DNA from: Chara braunii
Lineage: Eukaryota > Streptophyta > Charophyceae > Charales > Characeae
Assembly (NCBI GenBank): GCA_003427395.1
Contig: BFEA01000221.1
Location: 1,126,153-1,153,908, forward strand
Direction of reading: 5' to 3'
Length of the DNA: 27,756 nt
Shown: positions 10,329 to 19,427 of the stretch, piece after piece
How positions within the stretch are numbered: position 1 is the stretch's first letter
Layout: each line of letters opens with the position of its first letter
Notes under the pieces: generated by a model
Seen by the model: only the letters and a program-made list of their open reading frames with translations
Databases searched by the model: none
Told to the model about the DNA's origin: nothing
Program-made: the position numbers and the translations under genes

Positions 10329-10775
10329 CAGCTTGGTAGTCTGCGCTCCTTGAAAAGGGCAGTGAATAGGGTGGTGGTTCTAAAAAACCGTGTGGTAGAT
10401 CAGATTCATATTCTGATCATCTTGCTGGCTTGCGTGCGGGGTGATATTGCGCGGGGTAAAGCGTACGTACGATTCTGGCTGCGAATGTCCCAGTCAGAGT
10501 GGGATCGACTGTTGAATGGTGGGTGCTACGTGTATGCTCTTACGTCGTTAAGCCATAGGCTTATCTATATGGGAAAGACGGTAAGGTCACTTAAAGACAG
10601 GTGGCGGGAACACTGTCGAGCGGTGGTGGGTAGTAGCAAGCAGCGCGTGCACACATGGTTGAGGAAAGTCGGGCTAAAGCACTACGTTCCGATTCCAGTC
10701 TGGTTTGGGGAGCAACTTGCTATTGAAGGAATGGAGGCCAAAATTATTAATGTCATAACCCTGGGCTTAATGTGA
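10329..10775 (+). pseudogene. GIY-YIG endonuclease domain of PLE copy B
   Basis: The open stretch between TAG 10326-10328 and TGA 10773-10775 carries GGCYVYALTSLSHRLIYMGK, a GIY-YIG core written YVY...YMG. It continues with TVRSLKDRWREHC, holding the catalytic Arg region and a His, and a downstream Glu region (FGEQLAIEGMEAKII). In GIY-YIG nucleases these residues cut DNA; in PLEs the domain opens the target for reverse transcription. The leader lies in the same frame upstream, separated by two stops (TGA 10169, TAG 10328). A one-base shift just before 10773 moves the continuing protein to another frame. No Cys/His zinc finger is visible, unlike canonical PLE endonucleases. Confidence 0.8.
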
Positions 10776-11014
10776 AAGGATGCGGGGGTAGAAAAATGCC
10801 GCGAAGAAGTCAGGGAGGGAAAAAGAAGGATGTTAGTAGGTTGTCGCCGAGTGTTGTTAGCGAGCCTCTGTTTTTTTACTACCCTGCTGTGAGCGTGCGG
10901 CAGGAACCTGACTTGCTCAGAATTTTTAAATTGTTGCGTAAAAATAAAATTAAGGGCCCTGTGGGGATTTCGAACAATGTTGGTTGTCAATGGGTAAAGG
11001 CGTTGTCGAGCGCA
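10772..11014 (+). pseudogene. Endonuclease-RT linker of the PLE protein, cut by the insertion
   Basis: After the frameshift the protein continues as VKGCGGRKMPRRSQGGKKKD, a basic patch, then SEPLFFYYPAVSVRQ and LLRIFKLLRKNKIKGPVG. The reading frame stays open past 11015, but base composition turns abruptly GC-rich and the peptide becomes Arg/Pro/Ala-rich. I take about 11014 as the end of PLE sequence. No CxC motif is seen here; it may lie in a degraded part. Confidence 0.55.
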
Positions 11015-11700
11015 TCGGTCCGGCACCGCACGGGGGCAGCGCGGGACCCTCCCGACCGCGTCACGCAGGAGTTGGATTTAAATCCTCCATCGCGACTATA
11101 CATGGAGCTTCCGCAAGCCGCTCCGGCCGAGTGCGCCAGCCATACCTCTTGCGAGCCGCTACGACAGGATAGGGCCTACGCGAGGCACGACTTACCTACA
11201 CCTTACGGGAACTGTCACCTCGCTTCGGTGGGCGTATCCCCGCCGAGCTACCAGTCCACAGTACAAAAGTTAATCAGCTGCAATTGCAGAGGTGGACCAG
11301 CCGAGGGCGTTTCTCGTTTGCTGTAGCATAGGGGGTACGCGCGGTAATACGCCTCTATCGGACCGGCACGCGAACCAACATCTTGGGGGGCTGACGTCCC
11401 AAGTGCGGCCCGTCGTCGGTCGACTAGGACGCATCCCACACACCACGCGCACACCACTTTACGAACATAAAAATAAAACATACACACGCATTTGTACGAA
11501 ACGACACAACACAAACAACGCGACAACGCTCCTAGCCCCTCGGTAGCTGTCCCATAACTTTCCGACGCGGAAATCGACTAGGCGTCGTGCGCGAGACTTA
11601 GGATAAAACCGCGTGGACGCAGGGCCTACTCATATCGACTCGCAATGCAAGCGTACGCAAGCAGTCGCAATGATGGCGTACTATGTAGTGCCCATAATCC
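11015..11700. other. GC-rich start of the insertion with short palindromes
   Basis: No gene. Palindromes include GGATTTAAATCC (11074-11085), an overlapping hairpin CTCCAT...ATGGAG (11085-11107), and CTGCAATTGCAG (11278-11289). Frames across it are Arg/Pro/Ala-rich and unlike any protein I know. Confidence 0.6.
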
Positions 11701-11951
11701 AGCGGTCCCTCGTGGATCCGAGTACCGCTTATGACACTCAAGTGTCAGATTCGAAGTGTCGTGAGGGTCTAACCCTTCACGACATTGCACGACTGAAGGA
11801 ATAGTCGTGCAGCCGCCGCGAGACCTCCGGCCTTTGGTCTGAGCGTCTCGGTAGGCAAGGCAAATAGGCTCTGCGCGAGGGAAAACCCCTCCCCTGCAGA
11901 GCCTAGGGTTTGGGGTGTCCTGGACAAGGACCTCGAATCCCGGTTCAGGAC
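11701..11951. repeat. Run of seven consecutive hairpins
   Basis: In order: AGCGGT/ACCGCT with inner CTCG/CGAG (11701-11729); TGACACT-CA-AGTGTCA (11732-11747); TGTCGTGA/TCACGACA with inner GGGT/ACCC (11757-11784); GCACGACT/AGTCGTGC (11787-11810); AGACC/GGTCT (11821-11840); AGGCTCTGC/GCAGAGCCT with inner GAGGG/CCCTC (11866-11904); GTCCTG/CAGGAC (11917-11951). Two more short ones follow (GGCTT/AAGCC 12006-12020, CTCAG/CTGAG 12022-12040). The density suggests a folded RNA or a structured DNA end. Identity unknown. Confidence 0.75.
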
Positions 11952-12040
11952 CAAACGTCCGACTAAGAAAAATCATAAAAAAACAAGAACAAAAATAAAA
12001 GGAGAGGCTTCCCATAAGCCCCTCAGCCTCAGCTTCTGAG

Positions 12041-12780
12041 TAGGATTTTAGTATGGGGACTCTTCAACCCATGCAAACATTCATCCCAAGTATACCCATG
12101 TATACATATATAAGGGTTAAGTATGTGACGATTACTCCTCACGATCTCACTGGGGTCTCTCACAATAATACGTATATGTGTGATCGTAGGCAACCAAATC
12201 CAGAATCTGATTCACAACACATACCTGCCATCACATCAACGAACCAAATCAACAGCCCACACACTACACAGAGTCAACCCCAATCACCTTCGACACTCGT
12301 ACCCCTCGCTTTAGCCATGCAAACCCCAACCTCCTGTCCAACCAACCTTAAATAAATACTCAGTACCTTTGTTAAATGACCATTAAATAAAAGTTCGGGT
12401 GAAACCTTAATAAAACAACGAAATCACCAGGGCTAAAGCCTTTTAGGTTGAGTGTGGAGGGAGGGTTGAAATTGAGTCGCGGACCGACGAATCGGCAACT
12501 GACCTGTTATCAGTGATAACAGAAAGTGATCCTCAAGGGATCAAGCTGGATCTAGACCTGAACTTGAATCGAAAGATAAAAAAGACTGTAACACACGGCG
12601 GACCAATCCCCAAGCGAAGATCATAAGTGTATGAAAAATACAACTCCATAATACATCCTCACTCAAAATCTCCCTATAAGCTAAACTTAAGTCTACTTTT
12701 AAGCCAGTGCTTGAGCTAAAGGTAGACCAACTACGGAATCTCCTCTATTCTGGGCGGGTTGCTTGAATCGCCACCTGTCA
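12041..12780. other. Gene-free stretch with short hairpins
   Basis: A 100-codon + frame at 12053-12355 is Thr/Pro/Ser-rich without a motif and is not called. Hairpins: CCGA-CGAA-TCGG (12484-12495), CTGTTATCA-G-TGATAACAG (12504-12522), GATCC/GGATC (12528-12542). Confidence 0.5.
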
Positions 12781-13052
12781 AAATATAGTCTATCTCCTTT
12801 AAACTAAGAAAATTTCGGCAGTGCTTCCCGTAGGAAAAGTGTCTTTCCAGAATTTATATAAGCTCAAATATAAACGCGGAAATAATCTGTAACTCTAGAA
12901 AGTCAAATTCTGTTTAACTCTCTGGATTAGTAGAAATTTGGGCAACACTCCCTTTAGAAAGCGAGACTTCACAGATTTGTACTAAGTCAGATATAAAAGC
13001 AGAAATAATCTCTACCTCTCGAAAGTCAAATTCTGTCTAACTCTCTGGATTA

Positions 13053-13106
13053 GTAAAAATTTGGGCAGCACTCCCTTTCTAAAGGGAGTGCTGCCCAAAT
13101 TTTTAC
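13053..13106. repeat. Perfect palindrome, 26-bp arms and 2-nt spacer, in the third unit
   Basis: GTAAAAATTTGGGCAGCACT continues to CCCTTT (13053-13078). After CT it is mirrored exactly from 13081 to 13106. In the other units the right arm is diverged (for example AAAGGGAGACTTCCCAGATTT at 13205), so here the right arm is a copy of the left. It may come from template switching at a hairpin or from an assembly error. Confidence 0.9.
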
Positions 13107-13244
13107 CAAGTCAGATATAAAAGCGGAAATAATCTCTAACTTTGGAAAGTCAAATTCTGTCCAACTCTCTGAATTAGTAGAAATTTGAGCAGCACTCCCT
13201 TTAGAAAGGGAGACTTCCCAGATTTATATTAAGTCAGATATGAA

Positions 13245-13262
13245 CTCGAACAACAGTTCGAG
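13245..13262. repeat. Short hairpin in the fourth unit
   Basis: CTCGAAC, AACA loop, GTTCGAG. It sits in the spacer between anchors four and five. Confidence 0.7.
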
Positions 13263-13892
13263 CTCAACTTTAGACTGAATTTAACTAACTCCTTAATTTT
13301 GTAGAAATTTCGGTAGCACTCCTTCTAGAAAAGTGATATTTCAAAATTTATACAAGGCCAAGTTCAAATTTTGAAAGTAACTTTGGCTTCCCAAAGTTCA
13401 ATTTTTGTCTAACTCCCTGAATTAGCAAAAATTTGGGCAACACCCCCTTCAAAAAAGGAGACTTCCTACATTTTAACTAAGTCATATATATGGAAAAGAC
13501 AAGTTGAACTCTGACAAGTCAAAAGTTGACTAAATTCTTGGATTTGTAGAAATTTCGGCAGCGCTTCCCGTAGGAAAAATAGCTTGCCAAGATTTATACA
13601 AAGCCAAGTATAAAAAAAGATCTCAGAAAATGCTGGAATTGACCTAAGTAAAAAAAATTATTACAGAAAATGCAGGAAATTGACACTAACTCCTATGACT
13701 CTAGCACGTGGCGAGCAACTAAAGCAACTACCTATAAAAATGAAATCCAAACAAACTAGTCATCCCATCCAGTCACATGCAAACCAAACCACGAATGTAA
13801 GTACTCTCACCATCCCAAGTTCATTCCATATATATAGCTCGTGAATCTTTTTAAGTTTTTGAACCTTTATTTCCCTCTTACATAAGACATAG

Positions 13893-14577
13893 AGCTGGAC
13901 CATTCGTCATGGAAACGATGTCCAACTTGCCTTTAAGATATACACGAGCAGGTTGCACAACTACTTCTCTCTTCTTTTGGGCATATGACTAGGCCATTCG
14001 CCATGGAAACAATGCCTAGTCGCCCTGAGCTGTTGAATATCCAAAGTTTAGTATTTCTCTAATTTTGTTTTCAAAAGAAAAGACAAATATGGGCAGGGGA
14101 CTGAACCATTCGCAGTAGAAACAATGTTCAGCTTGCCCAAACTATTTCCATTTATACTTTGTATTTTCTCTTCTCTCTTCTTAATGATATGGCTTAACGC
14201 TGGACCATTCACAGTAGAAACAATGCCCAGCTGCTAGTTCACATGCAAATATACATAATGTACTTTCCTTTATACTCAGTTTAATTTATGTGCGTAGTTT
14301 TCAGGCTAAACCATTCACCATGGAAACAATGCTTAGCCTTAGACCAGAAACCCTCCCTCATAATAAACAAGAATTTAAATCCCTTCAATCAGGCAAACCC
14401 TCAAAGTTAACTAGAGTAAACAGGTCATTCACAGTAGAAACAATGTCTAGTCCTCCAGAAAACAACTAAATAACATAGCAACCAGGCCATTCACAGTAGA
14501 AACAATGTATGGTCCTTTAGAAAACAGCCAAATAAACATAGCCCTGAGCCATTCACAGTAGAAACAATGCTCAGGCT
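13893..14577. repeat. Array of eight hairpins with an invariant 20-nt core and differing stems
   Basis: The core CATTCACAGTAGAAACAATG, or its CACCATGG/CGTCATGG variants, always 20 nt, occurs at 13901, 13995, 14107, 14206, 14312, 14426, 14488 and 14550. CATT and AATG at the core ends can pair. Outside it the flanks pair too, with different sequences: ACTAGG/CCTAGT (unit 2), CTGAA/TTCAG (3), GCTGG/CCAGC (4), AGGCTAA/TTAGCCT (5), ACTAGA/TCTAGT after a 10-nt left insert (6), CCTGAG/CTCAGG (8). Units 1 and 7 are weaker. Spacers of about 40-80 nt are partly pyrimidine-rich and not conserved. Conserved core plus compensatory stems indicates selection on structure in RNA or single-stranded DNA. Confidence 0.85.
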
Positions 14578-14589
14578 TTGGTTGACCCT

Positions 14590-16440
14590 TCCAAACGCAT
14601 GCAAAACTGCCTTCCTCCCACCTTCCCCCAATTCATACCTTAATCTGCTTTCAGTCAACACAAAAGAGAAACTTAAACTTCACTTTCACACATTCCTTCC
14701 ATTCAATTTGATTGGGTCCTGAAGAGAAAACAATAATCATAGGAACAAACTCATGCATACATCAATCATACTGCAGGGAGATAGGCAAACATGGGTAGTA
14801 GTGGGTTATACAGATAAAGATGATTTACCTGAAGGTTCTCTGCCTCCAGAACCTCGCCTAGGTTCCGGCAGAGCTTCCGCAATCGGTGGGTGGACTCCCC
14901 ACAGAGTCTTGATGCGGACCTACGGGTTGCAATCCCGCCTGCCGCCTTCCCCTCGTAACCAGCAGACTAGACTTAGAAAGATAGAAAGAGAAAAGTGTGA
15001 GACTCTCAGATTCAAGAATGGTGCTCTCAGTCTCGCAAGAGAGGGTCTTGAAATCTAAATGCGCCTGAGGGCCCCGCAATGATGGCCAAAACACAGCTTG
15101 GTCAATCGGTCAAAACTGCCTGCGGTCAACTCCGAGATAACCCTCCCACTCACCGCAAAGGCCCTCACCTCTCAGCGATCTCAACTCTTCTGCCTAGTAA
15201 CAAGGCCCAGCATCATTGACCCCAACCTCAGACCACGCGCCGTGGTTTTGAGCACACAGCTCCCATTTATCTCCATCGCGGGGCAACAATGCAGGCCGAC
15301 TGGCCATGCAGCAGGTGGAGTGCGCGTATATGTCGGCTGGTGCCCTCACCAGGCCTTAACAGCCACCCGCACGGTAGCCAGTACTCACACTACTCTCCCT
15401 GGCGTGGTGGGCACTGCACTGATCAACTAGCATGTTTGCGGCTCCCTTGGCTGGCCTGTTGTTTCCACTGCTCGAACGGCACAGACGGCCCCTTGCGTGC
15501 AAGTGAGTTTCTTAGCCCCACCGCTATCCCTTGCTGTCTCTAACTTGGCAAATGTCCCGCACATATGCGATCTCTAGCCTATAGTACTGTGCGGTCAATG
15601 CTGTGCCCGTCCGCCCTCCGGTTTCATTCCCCTCTCTGCGTTACTGCACACATACCCCACAATCAGCCCCTCCTTGTTTCTCGGCAGTTGGACCACAACG
15701 GCGACAGTCCGTGAGACACCCAGTAGTGCTCAGCGCTGCTTGGCAGCGCAACTCCGCCAGACCGCTCGAGCATGATTCACGGCGTGCTGGCTATAATCCC
15801 CTGGCCACGGACTGACGCCTTGGCAGCAAGAAGAGGGAGCACGACCACCACGAGGAAGCCAGTTGCTTGGTCACACCACACTCTCACAACTCAGATGCCA
15901 AAGACCAACGGAACCAAAACGTTCTTAGCCTTATCAATCCCCGCTATGTCCGGCCCCGGCGAGATTCTACAGTGTGGCCATACGCTCTGGTTGGTACAAG
16001 TGATCTTCACCGCAGGGGTCCATTGCCCAGGCCACCTGCACAGGGATCCGGTCTGCAGACATGGCGAGCCGTCCGCCCTCCCACTTCTGCAAATAACACC
16101 CGAATGGACGCTGCCTCAATAACAGCTACAGCGAGAGGGAGGTCGTCGTAGCTCTCGACGGGTGGGTACTCCGCTGCTATCCTCCTTCCCGATGCACCAG
16201 CCGATAGGTAAGTCCTCCGCTCTCCACACCTTCCTCGTACTATCCCCACCGTTCGAAGGGGAAAAATTGAAACGAATCTATCGCCGAATCCCGGCTAGGT
16301 GCATCGCCCGTTTTCCCCCACTATTCCCTGCGCATGCATCCAGCGCGCTTTCCAGTCTAAATTCATTCTCCCTTCTAACTCCAAATCTACTACCCCTCTA
16401 CTAAATCCACTGCTGGATTCGAGCTCGCCCACCAACAAAA
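14590..16440. other. Gene-free part of the insertion
   Basis: Several frames of 70-116 codons on both strands lack recognisable domains and resemble chance frames in GC-rich DNA. A T-arm-like CGGGTTGCAATCCCG at 14927-14941 lacks the rest of a tRNA. A hairpin GACTC-CCCACA-GAGTC lies at about 14894-14909. Confidence 0.5.
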
Positions 16441-16460
16441 CCACAAAATCAACTCTCTAA

Positions 16461-17304
16461 TCGCCCGTTTTCGTTAAGAAACGGGCGAGCTATTCTATCC
16501 CTCCCGCATTTCTTCATCGTTCCTCCATACCCCCTCGCACTGCTTTCTCTTACTAACTTCTAGCAGACTAGCTTAGAGCAAAAACTAGCACTACTACTAA
16601 CTTCGCCCGGTCTCACAGTGCTAACCTACCATCATCCCTCACTCGATTCCATCGAGAATCGAGTGACATCTCGATTCTTCACTGCCCATCTCTTCCTCTC
16701 CCGCCATATCCAGGCGCACCCCCTTTTCTAAAACTACTCACAGTCTAACCACTTATCTCCAAAACTAACGCCACTATCGTGCTCGCAGCGCCAAAATACC
16801 CCCATTTAGCATTTCGAATCACTCGATTCCGACGAGAACCGAGTGAGTTACACTAATTCAACTCTACCCCAGCCATCCTCCTGCCACCTCCAGCCTTCTT
16901 CGACAGTCAGATGTACCCGGCCCGATGTCGCGTCTATATTCATTCCCTTTTTTTTTTTTTTTTTTTTTTCCTACCCTTACCCCGTTACCTCCGCGCAGTC
17001 TCTTCTTTACTAATCTTTTACTCTATTGATTCTCTACCAATTCTAACCTCACTAGCGAATTCGCCCTGCGCCAGAACCTTAGATTAACACCCTCACTCAC
17101 TCGATTTCCTGGAGAATCGAGTGAGCTAGCTCCTTTCTCCTCCTGCCTCCACTCGCTCCCGCCATCTCTCCGCGCACACAGTCTTCCACTGCTACCCTCT
17201 CTCTACACTTACCCGCTACCAAAAACCGACTCCGGATTCGGACTCGCCCTCCCCTAAAGCCTCGACACCGGCTCTTACCCGGCCCGATTCCATCGAAGAT
17301 CGGG
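16461..17304. repeat. Series of five related hairpins in pyrimidine-rich spacers
   Basis: TCGCCCGTTT/AAACGGGCGA (16461-16488); TCACTCGATTC/GAATCGAGTGA (16639-16666); the same with one mismatch (16819-16846); CTCACTCGATT/AATCGAGTGAG (17096-17125); CCCGAT/ATCGGG (17283-17304). Starts are 178, 180, 277 and 187 bp apart. The longer third spacer contains a 22-T run (16948-16969). Loops are CATCGA or similar. Spacers repeat phrases such as CTCCCGCCATCTC. The stems differ yet pair, as in the 13.9-kb array. Confidence 0.75.
16948..16969. repeat. Poly(T) run
   Basis: About 22 consecutive T on the + strand, in the third spacer of the hairpin series. It could be the poly(A) tail of a minus-strand retrocopy, but no body of such a copy is seen. 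Confidence 0.9.
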
Positions 17305-19374
17305 GAAGTTATACCTTTCCGAGCCACTCATTCTTCCTTTCTGCCATCTCCGTCCCAACTTCGAATGAACCGGGCGGAGACCACGTCCAGGTTCACTCCC
17401 GCTTTCTCTACCAGCTACTCCCGCCTTCACCCTTCTTTCCTTTGTGTCCTGTCTTCTCCTTGCCCAATACTCGTGCGCTACCCCGTACTCCACGACAGCG
17501 CCCGTCGGCTCGGACAACGGAAACGGTGGTTGAGGGAGTCGGAATCGTAATAAGGAAGATAACTTACCTACAAAAACGACCACCCGAAAGCAAACCGTCG
17601 CTGAGGCGCCCGACCCGCAACCGATGGCTCGAGTACACCTATCGCTACAGCGGGCCGGAGGGCACGAGCCTGCCGTGGATCCCAGTGGCATCAGTACCGC
17701 TCCACCCGAGTGTTTTCTGGACTGAGGCGGATAGCAGGCCCCAAACGCACTGCCCCTGCCCCTACAGTATCTTAGCGCCTGGTCACTGCGCCGCACCGGC
17801 CTGCCTCCGCTGCCCTCTACTGCTGCGCGGCCTGCCTTTCTCTCGCTCCGACTGCCCTCCGCCCCGCATGCATCAGGTGCAGAATCCCGTCGGGATTCTT
17901 TCTCCCCCGTTGCCTGCAGCTCCGCGCTGCCTCCCGTAGCGCTGCCCGGTTCTCCCCGACCGCTCCGCTTGCGCCAGCGCCCGCCCGGTAGTCAGCCGGC
18001 CTGAGGGAAAGTCGGAGGGACCCAGCTATTAGACGGTTCGATTAGTCTTTCGCCCCTATACCCAAGTCCGATCGGCACGTCGTGCGGGCAGCAGCGTTGT
18101 GGGCTTCACAGGAGTCCCGCTACGCCTCCCCCTCCACTGCGCTATCTACTCCCTTGCTCGCATGCACCCGGCGCCCGCCCGCGTCCGGGTCCATCCGCCA
18201 CTAGGCCACCTGCTCTTTCCTCCCTGTCTCCTCCGGTCCCCGTCACCGCCCCAACACTTACTACCCGCCCGCACTGTTGCTCCGCCCGCTGCTGCCGGGC
18301 CAGCCCCATTACAGTCTGTCCCTGCGCGCTCACTCCGCCCAGGTGGAATGCGCCAACCCCTGAGGCCCCCAACAGTCGGGCTGCCCCATAGGTAGGTGGG
18401 TTGCAGTGTCGGCTGAACGCCCCTGCCGCAGGCCCGTAGCATGGCCCCTGGTGCAGCCGGCCCCGACACAAATCTTAGAGGTAATAACAAATATTCAAAT
18501 GAGAACACTGAGACCCGAACCGGAGGGAAGCCCCGCGGGCATACTCACACCCAAACCTCCTACAACGGATCGTGGTAGGCGACGGGGCATATTCACACCC
18601 GTAGAGGGTCCCCGCCACTCAAGTTCCTCCCGCCTCGTGGGCTAATCATCTACCGGCTCGAATGCACGTTAATTCCCCCAGCCCGTATTCTCAGGACATA
18701 CAAGATAAAAGAACTTTGCCAACACCCTGAACACGCGGGGACTCGTAAGTCAACGAATGGAGGCGCGCGCTCAAATTAAAAGGTACCAACGGAAAAAAAA
18801 TGATCATAAAAACTTCCAATCGCCAAAGAAAAGAAAAAATAAAGGATACCGCCTGCACCGCTCTGACGCCTTCAATGGCAAAACCAAAAGGGATAGCCCT
18901 ACGGCCCTCAACCCCATCAGCTTCCTCCTCGTTGCTCTGCTGCCGCTGCGTCAACGCTCGCCGGCCTCGATCCCTAAACCTTCGTACTGTCAATCCAATG
19001 CCGTAACCTATAGGGCTAAGCCCAAGCCTGGGATTGAGTCCTGCAGAATACCATATAGGCAGTGCGGGGCGACGCTTTGGGCCAACAAACCGGCTGCGCG
19101 GCTCCCATTTGCCCGCGCCGGCTTGCTTATACTGTGCCATAATTGCCCCGTGCGCCATCCTATGACACCCCGCTTACCGCACGAAGCCGCGCTGTCGTTG
19201 CCAACGCCATTGTCGGGGCCGTTTTCCCCACTCGTGTTCGACTCAGTCAAAAGTACCAATCAAAAGAAAATATCCTTAATTCCTGCTTAATCAAAAATAA
19301 ATAATAAATAATATCACCAAGCAAAACGACTGATGTCCGGGCCGGCTTTACGATCAACAACAGAAAAGAATCAC
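17305..19374. other. Gene-free GC-rich part of the insertion
   Basis: Overlapping frames of 100-177 codons on both strands (for example 17442-17939 +, 18757-19290 +, 18691-19158 -) have no recognisable domain and mutually overlap. They are not called. A 9-bp palindromic hairpin AGAATCCCG-T-CGGGATTCT lies at 17881-17899. GGGCATACTCACACCC (about 18538) is repeated as GGGCATATTCACACCC (about 18586). Confidence 0.5.
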
Positions 19375-19427
19375 GCGCGCCTTAAGCCTGCGCGCCCACG
19401 CACTCGCTATTGTGGTCAACCACCTAG

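Larger units (their letters stand above)
12781..13625. repeat. Tandem array of seven units of about 124 bp
   Basis: The anchor AAATTT(C/G)GGCAGCACTCCC, with variants, starts at 12810, 12934, 13057, 13181, 13305, 13429 and 13550, giving steps of 124, 123, 124, 124, 124 and 121 bp. Units also share CTCTCTGGATTAGTA before the anchor and AAGTCAGATATAAAAGC after it. Around the anchor several units form an imperfect hairpin with CCCTTT-AG-AAAGGG at its tip. The array is AT-rich and non-coding. Confidence 0.85.
11015..19427. mobile_element. Large hairpin-dense insertion inside PLE copy B, possibly Helitron-like
   Basis: About 8.4 kb separate the PLE linker from its RT. Composition differs from the PLE, and no RT, transposase, helicase or host protein is recognised on either strand. 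Boundaries are inferred. The left candidate is A^TCGG at 11014/11015. The right candidate is CTAG^T at 19427/19428, preceded by two short hairpins (GCGCGC arms at 19375-19395; GTGGT-CA-ACCAC at 19412-19423). Removing 11015-19427 joins the two PLE frames in phase, leaving one in-frame TAA at 19470. TC at the 5' end, CTRR at the 3' end and insertion between A and T are Helitron hallmarks. The last hairpin touches CTAG instead of lying several bases before it, so this is tentative. Another non-autonomous element is possible. Confidence 0.4.

Noticed and set aside
11925-11945. tRNA or SINE B-box-like sequences here (CCTCGAATCCC) and at 14927-14941
   Set aside because: No matching A box, acceptor or anticodon arm could be fitted. 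They are probably parts of other hairpins.
13893-14577. CRISPR array
   Set aside because: The repeated part is a hairpin core with pairing flanks, spacers are AT/pyrimidine-rich and unequal, no cas genes exist, and the DNA is eukaryotic.
17442-19290. Overlapping frames of 100-177 codons on both strands in the insertion
   Set aside because: They overlap each other on opposite strands, lack domains and follow from GC-rich composition.
11015-19427. LTR retrotransposon interpretation of the insertion
   Set aside because: I found no long direct terminal repeats, primer-binding site or polypurine tract. The two 5-bp flank matches tried (AGCGC, GTCAA) break the PLE phase and look accidental.
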